Counted from the first letter of the stretch, positions 36,731 through 46,155 are shown. The stretch: 64,000 nucleotides of DNA from MADRE3 sp963718195 (GCA_963718195.1 CAVQYQ010000005.1:558001-622000), one strand, 5' to 3'. Numbers and translations are program-made. Notes: generated by a model not told the origin, from the letters alone.

Positions 36731-37458
36731 TTTACTCTCAGCCCCCACACGCAGAGGATAAGTCGAAACTTATCAAAGATAATCTCTATCTCGTTGATAT
36801 CCTTGTTGGACGGATGGTGACCCAGGTTCCCGCATTTATGAACCAGGATGACATGCGAAGTGCAGGAATGCTCGGATTAATTGATGCGGCGAACAAATTT
36901 GACTATTCCAAGAACATCCTCTTTAAAACATTCGCCGAATACCGTATACGGGGTGCAATTCTTGACGAGATGCGCAAACTGGACTGGTTTTCGAGGTCCC
37001 TTCGCGACAAGCAGAACCGAATCGGAAAAACAATCAGTGAACTCGAGCTTAAACTGGGCAGAGATCCTGAGGACGAGGAAGTTGCAGAAGCAATGGAAAT
37101 GAGTGTTGATCATTACCAGAAAGTCCTCGGTGAGGTCAGTCACTTAGGCTGTGTCAGCCTCAACGAAACCCTTGACCATTCGCACGAAGGCAGAGTCTTT
37201 CTTGATACCCTCGTAGAAGAACGGAAGGAATCATATCCTGCAGAAAACCTGGAAAACCATGAACTGACCAGAACCATCGCTACAATACTTGAGGAGCTCT
37301 CGGAAAAAGAACGCATAGTTGTATCGCTTTACTATTACGAGGAACTTACCCAGAAAGAGATAGCAGAGGTACTTGATGTGTCTGAGGGCAGGGTTTCTCA
37401 GCTGCACAGCCAGGCACTGATAAAGCTGAAGAACAAATTGAAAAACAGACTCGGTTAA
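36727..37458 (+). CDS. fliA: Flagellar sigma factor FliA (sigma-28)
   Basis: 243 residues with regions 2, 3 and 4: FDYSKNILFKTFAEYRIRGAILDEMRKLDW (region 2, given here only as a landmark near 58-87), and a C-terminal HTH EELTQKEIAEVLDVSEGRVSQ. It would direct the NCCGATA-type promoters seen before flgM, both flagellins, flgF and the CheC-like gene. FlgM (42943) would inhibit it. It overlaps flhG by 4 bp. Confidence 0.97.
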   Translation: MIYSQPPHAEDKSKLIKDNLYLVDILVGRMVTQVPAFMNQDDMRSAGMLGLIDAANKFDYSKNILFKTFAEYRIRGAILDEMRKLDWFSRSLRDKQNRIGKTISELELKLGRDPEDEEVAEAMEMSVDHYQKVLGEVSHLGCVSLNETLDHSHEGRVFLDTLVEERKESYPAENLENHELTRTIATILEELSEKERIVVSLYYYEELTQKEIAEVLDVSEGRVSQLHSQALIKLKNKLKNRLG

Positions 37459-37470
37459 ATAAGGTATGCC

Positions 37471-37893
37471 ATGAACTATACAATAATACTTGCCCTGTTT
37501 TTTTTCCTTCTGCTGTCTATCTCAATTCCAGGCCTGCTCTGGTATAGAAGACAATACAACTCGCTGTTTGAGCAGCAGGCCATGCTTGCGGAAAAGACCA
37601 GTGCTGTTACCGCCCAATACCAGCAACTCAAAGAAAAAGTTGTACAGAATCAGACATTTTCAAAGAACCTCGAAGAGGCTGATGAGGCAGCAACGAAACT
37701 GCACATGTCTCGATCATCCTATCAGGCCAGGGCTGTAAAAGCTTCAATGCCTGAACGGTATCGATATATCAGCTCGCTTACCGGAAGCGGAGCAGAAGCC
37801 ACTGAAATAGCAACTCTTTTTTCAGTTTCTAAAGAGGAAGCAGAGCAACTGGTGAGCCTCTCTCAGATTAACGCTGGATGCAGGTCATATTAA
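37471..37893 (+). CDS. Membrane-anchored coiled-coil protein after fliA
   Basis: 140 residues: one N-terminal membrane helix (~3-25), a coiled coil (~32-75), and a C-terminal helix-turn-helix-like stretch (GAEATEIATLFSVSKEEAEQLVSL, ~108-132). DUF2802-like proteins of this shape often follow fliA or cheY clusters. Function unknown; it could tether a regulator or motor component to the membrane. It starts 12 bp after fliA and is probably the last gene of that operon. Confidence 0.75.
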   Translation: MNYTIILALFFFLLLSISIPGLLWYRRQYNSLFEQQAMLAEKTSAVTAQYQQLKEKVVQNQTFSKNLEEADEAATKLHMSRSSYQARAVKASMPERYRYISSLTGSGAEATEIATLFSVSKEEAEQLVSLSQINAGCRSY

Positions 37894-37928
37894 TTGTCAA
37901 GAATGCTCAAAGATTAGTCGTCATTTCT

Positions 37929-37956
37929 TTAAGAAAAATGATGAACAGACCGATAT
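37929..37956 (+). promoter_or_regulatory. Sigma-28-type promoter of flgF
   Basis: TTAA-N16-ACCGATAT, the same -35, spacing and -10 as the fliC1 promoter except one base. Located 41 bp before flgF in an otherwise AT-rich 100-bp gap. Confidence 0.6.
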
Positions 37957-37997
37957 AACTATTGAGATTCAAAGATTGACACTAAAAGGTAGAAAAT

Positions 37998-38747
37998 ATG
38001 GTTTCAGGAAAATACAGTGCCCTTGCCGGGGCGATCTCACGAGAACAATCCCTGGCAAATATCGCTAACAATCTGGCAAATGTCAGTACAACCGGCTACA
38101 AGAAAATGCTGGTCAGCTTTGAATCCATCCTGAAAAGTGAGCAACAGGTTGGGGATGCCAAAGGCATAAATTATAACCGCGTTAAACAATCAGCCACAGA
38201 CTTCAGCCCGGGACCACTGCAAGAGACCGGCAATACCTTCGATCTGGCAATCCACAATTCTGGTTTTTTCAAAGTCTTAGGCCCTGAAGGTCCCCTTTAC
38301 ACGAGAAATGGGTCATTTACCCAAGGACCGGACGGTACACTGGTAACAACAAACGGCTACCCGCTGCTGAGTGAAGGTGACGCACCAATAGAGGTTGCCA
38401 CCGACTCTACCTTCAGAATTTCAATCAATCGATTCGGCACCATCTCTGCACTTGATAACCTCGGAAACAGAGAGGATATCGGCCAGATTGCTGTCGTTGA
38501 CATTGATGATCCCTCAAAATTAAAACGACGAGACAACAATACCTTTGAGCTTACAGAGGGTATACGGGAGATTCCCCAGACAGAACCACATCTCGTCTCG
38601 GGAAGCCTGGAAATATCTAACGTAAACATGGTTGATGAAATGACTCAGATGATAAACGGGCACAGGTTATACGAAACCTATCATAAAGTTCTGAAAGGGT
38701 ATTCATCGATAAGCGAAAAACAGGAAGATCTTGGAACAGTTTCATAG
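37998..38747 (+). CDS. flgF: Flagellar proximal rod protein FlgF
   Basis: 249 residues of the rod/hook family: N-terminal IANNLANVSTTGYKKM, FlgE/F/G D1 region (NTFDLAIHNSGFFKV) and C-terminal LEISNVNMVDEMTQMINGHRLYE. Assigned FlgF rather than FlgG by shorter length and place before flgG. It starts with a sigma-28-like promoter. Confidence 0.94.
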   Translation: MVSGKYSALAGAISREQSLANIANNLANVSTTGYKKMLVSFESILKSEQQVGDAKGINYNRVKQSATDFSPGPLQETGNTFDLAIHNSGFFKVLGPEGPLYTRNGSFTQGPDGTLVTTNGYPLLSEGDAPIEVATDSTFRISINRFGTISALDNLGNREDIGQIAVVDIDDPSKLKRRDNNTFELTEGIREIPQTEPHLVSGSLEISNVNMVDEMTQMINGHRLYETYHKVLKGYSSISEKQEDLGTVS

Positions 38748-38779
38748 TGGTTTATAAATTATTCTTTTAGGAAGTCAAA

Positions 38780-39565
38780 ATGATACGATCAATTTACACG
38801 GGAACTACCGGCATGAATGCTCAGCAATTGAGCATAGACGTCATAGCCAACAACCTTGCCAATGTGACGACCACAGGATTCAAGAAAAGTACCACTGAGT
38901 TCAAGGATCTGTTCTATGAAATGATCAAGGTACCGGGCAGTCAGACCTCTGCAGATACAGAGTCTCCTACCGGTATCCAGGTTGGTGTTGGAGTCAGACC
39001 AGATGCCGTTGCCAAAATATTTACCCAGGGCGATCTTATCGGTACCGAAAACGAACTCGATGTTGCCATTGACGGCGCGGGGTTTTTTGAAGTTGAACTG
39101 CCAAATGGTAATAATGCCTATACTCGAGCCGGCAACTTCAAACGTGACAGTACCGGCCAGGTCACAACGGCAAATGGGTACCCCATTGTTCCCGCGTTAA
39201 CTATTCCAGATGGTGCAAAAGATATTGTTATCAGTGAGACCGGGGTCGTCAGCGCAATATTGGGAGATGATACCGAAAGTACTGAGATTGGCACCATGGA
39301 AATATCAGTATTTACCAACAACCAGGGACTACGTGCCCTGGGCGATAACCTATACCAGGAGACAGCCTCCTCAGGTACAGGAGGGCCAGGGACCCCAGGT
39401 GATGATGGATACGGAATCCTGATACAAACCTTCCTTGAAGGATCAAATGTCAATATCGTTTCAGAACTGGCCTTGATGATTACCACCCAGAGAGCCTACG
39501 AGATTAATTCCAAAACGGTCCAGACCTCTGATGAAATGATGCAGGCGACCATTAACCTCGTCTAA
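38780..39565 (+). CDS. flgG: Flagellar distal rod protein FlgG
   Basis: 261 residues. The sequence opens MIRSIYTGTTGMNAQQLSID and contains VIANNLANVTTTGFKKS, then the FlgG-specific VGVGVRPDAVAKIFTQGDL, and ends with NVNIVSELALMITTQRAYE. Distal rod subunit on which the hook is built. Position between flgF and flgA is canonical. Confidence 0.97.
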   Translation: MIRSIYTGTTGMNAQQLSIDVIANNLANVTTTGFKKSTTEFKDLFYEMIKVPGSQTSADTESPTGIQVGVGVRPDAVAKIFTQGDLIGTENELDVAIDGAGFFEVELPNGNNAYTRAGNFKRDSTGQVTTANGYPIVPALTIPDGAKDIVISETGVVSAILGDDTESTEIGTMEISVFTNNQGLRALGDNLYQETASSGTGGPGTPGDDGYGILIQTFLEGSNVNIVSELALMITTQRAYEINSKTVQTSDEMMQATINLV

Positions 39566-39574
39566 CGAGATCAT

Positions 39575-40522
39575 ATGATTATTAGAATCGTAGTAATGCT
39601 TACCCTGTTCTGTTCAGTACCATGTCTGGCCCTGGACGTTACCTTCTTGCAAAGCAGTTCGGTGAACAAGGATTCCGTACTGCTGTCAGATATCACCTCC
39701 GTCTCCGACAAGACACCGCTTGCCCGTGCGCTCGGCTCGCAAATCGTTGGAACAGCCCCAGACCCTGGTCTGGCTAGTGTCCTGGATGCAAGAGAAATTA
39801 TCAGCAAAATAGAGAAATCACATAATAGTAAACTGGCAGGGATAATCTGGAAAGGCTCCCCACTCATCACTGTCAGCAGAGAAAGCATGACCATCACTGC
39901 TAAACAGATTCTGCAGATTATCGATGATTTTATAGCCCAAAACACGCATCAGTTGCCTGATGCTGATATTTCTTTTATCCCCGAATCGCTACCACTGCCA
40001 TTTGAGGTGCCTACAGGGGCATTGAGTTGGGACGTTGTCCCTTCAAGTCCTGGTGTAATAGGCAGCTCCAGATTCTCTATCATTTTCAAAGTTGATGATA
40101 AGGTACGAAAAAACTTCTCAGTCAGAGGTCAGACAAGGGCGATCACCCCTGTTGTGATTACCACACGCAGACTCAAATATGGAGAGATTGTCACACCAGA
40201 AATGCTCTCTGTGGCTGATCGTGACATAAGCTCAGTGCCGAGCTACGCAAGAGATATCTCTGAAGTGGTAGGCTCAGTAGTAAAACGAAACATCATCAAA
40301 GGAGCTGTTATTGGACCTGAATATGTGGAGCTACCGCCGGTGATTAGAAAGGGAGAGCTCGTCAAGATCGTTGTCAACCAAAGCGGTCTTGTCCTTACCG
40401 CAACAGGAATAGCCAGAGCAGACGGTCGTAAAGACGAGGTGATCAGGGTAAAGAACGCCAATTCCAATAAATTGATCTACTGCCGCGTCCAGGCACCGGG
40501 TCTTGTCGAGGTTAAAATCTAA
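39575..40522 (+). CDS. flgA: Flagellar P-ring assembly chaperone FlgA
   Basis: 315 residues: signal peptide (~1-19), a variable N-terminal half, and a C-terminal SAF-type domain (TTRRLKYGEIVTPEML, NIIKGAVIGPEYV, KGELVKIVVNQSGL, AIARADGRKDEVIRVKN-like). FlgA is a periplasmic chaperone for FlgI. Longer than E. coli FlgA, as in other deltaproteobacteria. Ends 1 bp before flgH. Confidence 0.93.
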   Translation: MIIRIVVMLTLFCSVPCLALDVTFLQSSSVNKDSVLLSDITSVSDKTPLARALGSQIVGTAPDPGLASVLDAREIISKIEKSHNSKLAGIIWKGSPLITVSRESMTITAKQILQIIDDFIAQNTHQLPDADISFIPESLPLPFEVPTGALSWDVVPSSPGVIGSSRFSIIFKVDDKVRKNFSVRGQTRAITPVVITTRRLKYGEIVTPEMLSVADRDISSVPSYARDISEVVGSVVKRNIIKGAVIGPEYVELPPVIRKGELVKIVVNQSGLVLTATGIARADGRKDEVIRVKNANSNKLIYCRVQAPGLVEVKI

Positions 40523-40523
40523 A

Positions 40524-41207
40524 ATGGTACGATTTATACAGCTATTGCTTACAGCACTGTTGATCGCCTCCTGTGCACCCAAAAACAACAATGTCGTTAC
40601 TATTCCGGAACCACTGGAAGAGATCCAGCCCCCACAGCAGATAACTCGGACAACAGGATCCCTGTGGAGCAACAGCAAAGGGTCGCTTGTTTCTGACCAC
40701 AAGGCCATGAACATCGGGGATATCCTCACAATTGTAATTGCTGAAAAATCAAGCGCTTCCAGACAGGCCACCACATCTTCGGGCAGGGACTCGACGATTG
40801 AGGCAGGCGTTCCAGTTTTTTTCGGGCTTGAGAATTCGGATTGGATCGCCGATTCCAATTTAGACATGAGTACCTTACTCCAGGCAAATTTCAACAATGA
40901 GTTTGAAGGTACTGGTCAGACTGTGCGCAGTGGAGATCTCAGTGCATCACTGTCAACTCAGGTGATAGACGTATACCCCAATGGCAACTTAAAGGTCAGG
41001 GGTGGTAAAGAGGTCATGGTCAACAATGAAGTTCAGATTATCTATGTCACCGGTATTGTCAGGCCCGTTGACATAACTGCTGCCAACACTGTGGACTCAA
41101 ATAAAATATTGAACGCGAGGATATCCTATACAGGCAGAGGACCAGTGGCTGATCAGCAGTCACCCGGCTGGCTGACCAGGACCATCGATCGCATTTGGCC
41201 ATTTTAA
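40524..41207 (+). CDS. flgH: Flagellar L-ring lipoprotein FlgH
   Basis: 227 residues. Lipoprotein signal with lipobox LIASC (Cys17), then FlgH motifs SLWSNSKGSLVSDHKAMNIGDILTI-like, VIDVYPNGNLKVRGGKEV and the ending DQQSPGWLTRTIDRIWPF-like tail. Forms the outer-membrane L-ring. ATG 40524 is preferred over TTG 40503, which would overlap flgA and precede the signal peptide with charged residues. Confidence 0.95.
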   Translation: MVRFIQLLLTALLIASCAPKNNNVVTIPEPLEEIQPPQQITRTTGSLWSNSKGSLVSDHKAMNIGDILTIVIAEKSSASRQATTSSGRDSTIEAGVPVFFGLENSDWIADSNLDMSTLLQANFNNEFEGTGQTVRSGDLSASLSTQVIDVYPNGNLKVRGGKEVMVNNEVQIIYVTGIVRPVDITAANTVDSNKILNARISYTGRGPVADQQSPGWLTRTIDRIWPF

Positions 41208-41241
41208 GTTAGCTTGTATCATTTTTATTAAGATAAATTCC

Positions 41242-42378
41242 ATGATGAGTTTTTATGTTATGAGTAGAAAAATTTACATCGCAATGATCTGTGCGCTTCT
41301 CATATTAATGGCTCTTCCAGCCCATGGAGCCAGGATTAAAGATATTGCCAGACTCAGTGGCGTTCGGTCCAACAGTTTGATTGGTTATGGCCTGATCACC
41401 GGTCTCAATGGAACTGGAGACGATATGAAAAAATCGGTCTTCACCCTGCAGGCCATTTACAACCTGATGATTAGAAACGGCATCACCGTTGACCCAGACA
41501 ACCTGAGAAATATCAAACTGAAGAATGTTGCGGCAGTCATGGTAACCGCAGATCTGCCACCATTTGCTAAACCTGGGTCAACCATAGATGTTCAAGTATC
41601 CTCCATTGGTGATTGCAAAAGCCTATCCGGTGGAACGCTGATCATGACACCTTTGAAAGGGGCTGACGGTAATGTTTATGCAGTTGCCCAGGGCCCTTTG
41701 ACCAATGGTGCCTTTGCCTTTGGCGGCAAGGCGGCTAAAGTCCAGAAGAATCATCCGACTGCCGGCAGAATTGCCAACGGTGCAATAATCGAAAACACCG
41801 TCCCTGTTGATCTCGGTGTTGCCGGTCAACTCAATTATCAGCTCGATAATGCGGACTTCACCACCGCGACAAACATCAGTCAGGCCGTGAACCAGCTCTA
41901 TGGGCCGGATACTGCGTTCCCGACAGATTCTGGCAGTGTTGCCATCTCGGTGCCAAAAATTTTTCAGGATCACATGGTTCAATTTATTTCCGCGATTGAA
42001 TCCATTGAGGTCGATGCAGATTCAGTTGCCCGCGTTGTTGTCAACGAACGGACCGGCACCGTTGTGATGGGTAAAAACGTCACTCTTTCAACGGTAGCTG
42101 TCTCGCATGGCAATCTCAGCCTGGTCATCGATGAGCGTACTGATGTGGTTCAACCCAACCCGTTTGCCCTTGGTCAAACGGTAGAAACAGCTCGCACAGA
42201 TATCACGCTTGCTGAAGACGAAGGCCAGCTGACTGTTCTTGAAATGCAAGAAGATGTCAATATCGGCGATGTTGTTTCCGCCCTCAATGCTATTGGGGCG
42301 ACTCCTCGAGACCTTATAGCAATCCTGCAGGCCATCAAAGCATCAGGTTCCATGCAGGGTGATCTGGTAATCCTCTAA
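41242..42378 (+). CDS. flgI: Flagellar P-ring protein FlgI
   Basis: 378 residues: signal peptide (to ~residue 30, PAHGA), then FlgI core motifs ARIKDIARLSGVRSNSLIGYG, GLNGTGDD, VVVNERTGTVVMG and the C-terminal LQAIKASGSMQGDL. Forms the P-ring in the peptidoglycan layer, showing a Gram-negative envelope. Starts at 41242, 41245 and 41260 are all possible; the signal peptide allows any. Confidence 0.96.
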   Translation: MMSFYVMSRKIYIAMICALLILMALPAHGARIKDIARLSGVRSNSLIGYGLITGLNGTGDDMKKSVFTLQAIYNLMIRNGITVDPDNLRNIKLKNVAAVMVTADLPPFAKPGSTIDVQVSSIGDCKSLSGGTLIMTPLKGADGNVYAVAQGPLTNGAFAFGGKAAKVQKNHPTAGRIANGAIIENTVPVDLGVAGQLNYQLDNADFTTATNISQAVNQLYGPDTAFPTDSGSVAISVPKIFQDHMVQFISAIESIEVDADSVARVVVNERTGTVVMGKNVTLSTVAVSHGNLSLVIDERTDVVQPNPFALGQTVETARTDITLAEDEGQLTVLEMQEDVNIGDVVSALNAIGATPRDLIAILQAIKASGSMQGDLVIL

Positions 42379-42392
42379 ACAGAGATAAAATC

Positions 42393-42719
42393 ATGTTCGT
42401 CACACCCATAGACCCGAGAACCATTCTCAGCGCGACAAAACCACAGCTGGACCAGAGTGTCCAAAAAGCAAAAGATCTTGAGGCGCTTCGTCAATCGACC
42501 CAGGAATTTGAGGCACTCTACATCAACGAGATGTTCAAGGCGATGAGAAAGACCATTCCTGATGGTGGCCTGATCGACAAAGGTATAGGACACGATATCT
42601 ATCAGGAAATGATTGACATGGAACGGGCCAGACATGCCAGTGAAGGAAAAGGTATTGGGCTCGGAAATGCAATGTTTGAGCAGCTCAGGCATCTTGTTGA
42701 AGACAGGATTGAAAAATAA
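42393..42719 (+). CDS. flgJ: Rod-binding protein FlgJ, single-domain form
   Basis: 108 residues matching only the N-terminal rod-scaffold domain of FlgJ (EFEALYINEMFKAMRKTIP and GHDIYQEMIDMERARHAS). The C-terminal muramidase domain of enterobacterial FlgJ is absent; a separate lytic enzyme must open the wall, and none is seen in this window. It closes the flgF-J block. Confidence 0.93.
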   Translation: MFVTPIDPRTILSATKPQLDQSVQKAKDLEALRQSTQEFEALYINEMFKAMRKTIPDGGLIDKGIGHDIYQEMIDMERARHASEGKGIGLGNAMFEQLRHLVEDRIEK

Positions 42720-42774
42720 TTCACCTCCGCACAGCTGATTTTACTTCCCGTCATATCTGATCTCTACTTTTTTC

Positions 42775-42802
42775 TAAATCTTTTTCCCCGTCCATCCGAT
42801 AT
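42775..42802 (+). promoter_or_regulatory. Sigma-28-type promoter of flgM-flgN-flgK-flgL
   Basis: TAAA-N16-TCCGATAT; the -10 is identical to both flagellin promoters. Gives a ~130-nt leader before flgM. A FliA-driven flgM matches the feedback design known in enterics. Confidence 0.65.
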
Positions 42803-42942
42803 ATTAAGCAAGAAAACACAAAATCATCTGTTTTCAGGTTCCTGCAGATTCGGTCACGTATAAGCGTAACCACTGAGTATACAGGCATTGAGAACGAGGT
42901 GGGGCAGTAATTCATCCTGTTTGGATAAAAAAAGGTGACGAC

Positions 42943-43230
42943 ATGAGTATTGAATTTTTTGGAGTGGGCGGTCCCCCCAATGTCGGTGGGGTAAAAAAAT
43001 CTCCGAAGACTGACGCGGCTAAAACAGCAGATAGCTTAAAGAGTGATCAAGTGGAATTTTCTTCTGTGCTGAAAGGTGTTCATGAGTCCAATGCAGGTCA
43101 AAATGCAGATGCTGCCGAACGTGCTGCCAAAGTCCAGGAATTGAAGCAACAGGTAGCAAGTGGCTCTTACCAGCCCGACATCGACAAGGTTGCCACCTCT
43201 TTACTGCAATTTCTTGTGGAAAACAAATAG
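42943..43230 (+). CDS. flgM: Anti-sigma-28 factor FlgM
   Basis: 95 residues, low-complexity and mainly disordered in the first half, with the FlgM-type C-terminus: VQELKQQVASGSYQPDIDKVATSLLQF. FlgM binds FliA until the hook is complete, when it is exported. A small AAAGGTG ribosome site precedes the ATG. First gene of the flgM-flgN-flgK-flgL block. Confidence 0.93.
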   Translation: MSIEFFGVGGPPNVGGVKKSPKTDAAKTADSLKSDQVEFSSVLKGVHESNAGQNADAAERAAKVQELKQQVASGSYQPDIDKVATSLLQFLVENK

Positions 43231-43233
43231 ATT

Positions 43234-43588
43234 ATGAGCAACATGACAACCCATGACAAATTACTGCGACTTCGAGATCTGATTCTTGAAGAACGCCGGT
43301 TTGCAAGAAATCTTGACATGGACAATTTGTACAGGCGCCATGCAGGAAAAGGAAAACCTGATACAATTTCTTGCCCACGTCCAGGAGATCGACCCTGAAG
43401 ATCAGAAGATTGCCTCTGAAATCAGAAGAGAAAATCGCAGGAATGCCTATCTGTACAAATCAGCCCTGGGCTGGATCAGGGAAACCATGGAGTTTTTCGG
43501 CAAGAGAACAGTCACCTCCACCTACGCGCATGACGCGGGGACAATCCCCTCCCAGATAAACGGCAGACTGCTGTCAGGAAAAGTATGA
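43234..43588 (+). pseudogene. flgN: Flagellar export chaperone FlgN, frameshifted
   Basis: ATG 43234 starts a frame giving MSNMTTHDKLLRLRDLILEE, then loses register near 43339; the second frame continues to 43588 with QEKENLIQFLAHVQEID, ENRRNAYLYKSAL and the final SQINGRLLSGKV. Removing one C in GGCGCCATG (43338-43339) fuses them into a ~117-residue FlgN with the conserved NRRNA motif. FlgN is the export chaperone for FlgK and FlgL, which follow immediately. It is either a sequencing or assembly error or a true +1 mutation. Confidence 0.75.
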
Positions 43589-43589
43589 T

Positions 43590-44999
43590 ATGGCCGGTCT
43601 ATTAAACGCCTTAAATGCCGCACGTACTTCTCTGGAAGTAAACCAAAAGTCAATTGAGGTTGTTGGAAACAACATCGCCAATGTAAATACCGAAGGATAT
43701 TCCCGTCAGTCTGCAGAGCTTGCCCCTACACCTTCCCTGCAGTTCGGCAGTTTTTTTATCGGTCAGGGCGTCAAAATAACCAATATACAGCGTGACCACG
43801 ATGTATTCATCCAGGCCCAGTTAGAAGATAAATACATCGATTTTGGTTTTGCCAACGGCCAGACCAGATCCCTGAGTGAACTTGAAGGAATATTCAACGT
43901 CTCTGAAGAGAATATCAGTACCGAAATTGACCGGTTTTTCGACTCCTGGCAGCAACTGTCCTCAAGCCCGGGTGATCCTGTTCTACGAGATGTTGTCATT
44001 CATCGCGGCAACCTGCTCGCCTCAGGTTTCAATAACCTGGCAAATGAACTCAATGGTGTCGTTAATAACATCAATGAATCCATGCAATCAAAAGTCGATG
44101 GCCTCAACGGCATCATAGAAGAAATAGCAGAGCTCAACGATAGAATCTACAACATCGAAATTCATGACCAGATGGCCAACAGCGACCGGGATCGCCGTGA
44201 CATGCTGGTAAAGGACCTGGCCGAATCACTTGGTACCACAACCTACCTGGACAGATCAGGCATGGTCAACGTTCAGCTGCCGGGCGGGTTGCCCATTGTC
44301 CAGGGCAATATGGCAATGCGTCTGCAAACGGTTAACAGCGGCACAAACGTTGACCTGCAGCTCCATGCGGGAGGAACCGTTAGAACACTCACCACGCACA
44401 CCCTCGGTGGAGAAATGCTCGGGATGTTTACCATGCGCGATGAATTTATCCCGTCAATCATGACAGAGGTGGACAGGCTCGCCTGGGAAGTCAGCAGTCA
44501 GGTCAACGCCCAGCATACCGCCGGTGCCGGTCTTGATGGTCTGCCGGCCACAGAGTTCTTTCTTGATACAACCGCCGTATCACCGCCGGCCACATCAATA
44601 TACCAGAATTCTGCAAGAAATATGGCCGTACTCATCGATAATGCTGACGATGTCGCCGCAGGGCTTCCCGGCAATCCGGCCCCCGGTGACAATCGAAACG
44701 CCCTGCTCATGTCCAATATCGGCGAACAGCTGTCGATTGACGGTGTTGACAACTTCGGCTCGTTTTATGCCCGAGTCACTTCCCGTATTGGCATTGAAAG
44801 CAACCAGAATGAACTATCACTTGGTGGTGCTGAAGATGCGGTCAACCAGCTCGAAAATCTTCGCGAAGGGTTTGTCGGCGTCTCACTTGAAGAGGAAATG
44901 GTAAGCCTCATCCAGTATCAAAGGGGATTCGAATCTTCTGCCAAGTTCCTTTCAACAGTTGACGAATTAATGGATTCGATCATCAATATGAAACGATAA
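43590..44999 (+). CDS. flgK: Hook-filament junction protein FlgK
   Basis: 469 residues. N-terminal NALNAARTSLEVNQKSIEVVGNNIANVNTEGYSRQ is the FlgK signature (landmark only), and the end carries VSLEEEMVSLIQYQRGFESSAKFL. The central region is shorter than in E. coli. First hook-associated protein. Starts 2 bp after the flgN stop and is followed by flgL after 29 bp. Confidence 0.97.
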   Translation: MAGLLNALNAARTSLEVNQKSIEVVGNNIANVNTEGYSRQSAELAPTPSLQFGSFFIGQGVKITNIQRDHDVFIQAQLEDKYIDFGFANGQTRSLSELEGIFNVSEENISTEIDRFFDSWQQLSSSPGDPVLRDVVIHRGNLLASGFNNLANELNGVVNNINESMQSKVDGLNGIIEEIAELNDRIYNIEIHDQMANSDRDRRDMLVKDLAESLGTTTYLDRSGMVNVQLPGGLPIVQGNMAMRLQTVNSGTNVDLQLHAGGTVRTLTTHTLGGEMLGMFTMRDEFIPSIMTEVDRLAWEVSSQVNAQHTAGAGLDGLPATEFFLDTTAVSPPATSIYQNSARNMAVLIDNADDVAAGLPGNPAPGDNRNALLMSNIGEQLSIDGVDNFGSFYARVTSRIGIESNQNELSLGGAEDAVNQLENLREGFVGVSLEEEMVSLIQYQRGFESSAKFLSTVDELMDSIINMKR

Positions 45000-45028
45000 T
45001 TTTTTCTCCTTGATCCCAGGGGTATGAA

Positions 45029-46027
45029 ATGAAAGTGACGCACAGCTCATCCTACAGGTTAATGAACTCAAACCTGAATCGAATCACCAACACGCTTCAG
45101 GATCTGCGCAACCAGGGGGCATCTGGCCTGAAAGTTGAAAAACCCTCAGATGATCCGACCGCCATTCGTCCGATCCTGACAACCCGCACGGAGATCAGGC
45201 ATACAGAACGCTATTTGCAGACCATGGGCACCTCCTACGATAAAATGCAGGCAACCGACAGCCATCTCGCCCATGTCGAAAACATCCTGCAGCGGGTAAA
45301 AGAAATTGGCATCGCCTCGGTAAACGGCAGCCTGAGTGATCCCGACCTGGAGATCCTTGCAGATGAAGTGGGTCAGCTCAAAGAGGAACTCCTTGCTGCT
45401 GCCAATACAAAATTAAATGGTAAATTTATTTTCTCCGGATATTCCGAGACCACCCAGCCGTTTGTAGAAAACCCTGCCTATGTTGCTGGGTCATATGACC
45501 CCAATAACTCAAATACCTGGCCCTATATTTACCAGGGTGACCAGAACCCGACAGAGCTGGAAATAACTCCGGGTGAGACGATCCAGGTAAATGCTACCGG
45601 AAATGAGCTGTTCATGGGAGTCGCCAACGCAAACTGGGCAGCACCACCTGCTGCCAATCAACCTGAACCTGGAAATGTTGATATTTTTTCTGTACTGACC
45701 CGCATGGAAGATGCAATACGCGCAAACAATATCGATGATCCGGCCGGTCCCGGTGGCGGTATCCAGGCAAACATAGAAAATATCGAAATAGCTGCCAACC
45801 AGGAACGAAGAATCAGGGCAAAACTCGGCACACTGGCCTCACGGCTCGATGAAGCCATGGCTCACCAGGAAGAGGTCGAGGTTGATCTGAAGCAGACCTT
45901 GTCACGTTATCAGGATGCAGATGCAATCGAGACATTTAACGAGATCATCAAACAGGAAACCGCCTTCCAGGCAGCATTAAATGTAACATCGAGGATTTCG
46001 CAAATTTCAATCCTGGACTATTTTTAG
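45029..46027 (+). CDS. flgL: Hook-filament junction protein FlgL
   Basis: 332 residues, flagellin-like at both ends: N-terminal SSYRLMNSNLNRITNTLQDLRNQ and KVEKPSDDPTAIRP, C-terminal AFQAALNVTSRISQISILDYF. Connects FlgK to the filament. Last gene before a 128-bp gap that carries a 12-bp inverted repeat upstream of csrA. Confidence 0.95.
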   Translation: MKVTHSSSYRLMNSNLNRITNTLQDLRNQGASGLKVEKPSDDPTAIRPILTTRTEIRHTERYLQTMGTSYDKMQATDSHLAHVENILQRVKEIGIASVNGSLSDPDLEILADEVGQLKEELLAAANTKLNGKFIFSGYSETTQPFVENPAYVAGSYDPNNSNTWPYIYQGDQNPTELEITPGETIQVNATGNELFMGVANANWAAPPAANQPEPGNVDIFSVLTRMEDAIRANNIDDPAGPGGGIQANIENIEIAANQERRIRAKLGTLASRLDEAMAHQEEVEVDLKQTLSRYQDADAIETFNEIIKQETAFQAALNVTSRISQISILDYF

Positions 46028-46068
46028 AAATAACAATGGATTAATTAATACTTGTTACCCTGAACCGT

Positions 46069-46140
46069 ATAGTTGAATTAAACAAAATTTTAATTTAGAT
46101 TATGTTCTACCGTAAAGATCACTTTCAATAATTCAACTAT
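46069..46140. repeat. 12-bp perfect inverted repeat upstream of csrA
   Basis: ATAGTTGAATTA (46069-46080) and TAATTCAACTAT (46129-46140) are exact reverse complements separated by 48 bp; the second arm ends 15 bp before the csrA ATG. It could be an operator pair or, if transcribed, a long-range RNA stem. Confidence 0.6.
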
Positions 46141-46155
46141 GTCCAGGGGTACAAG

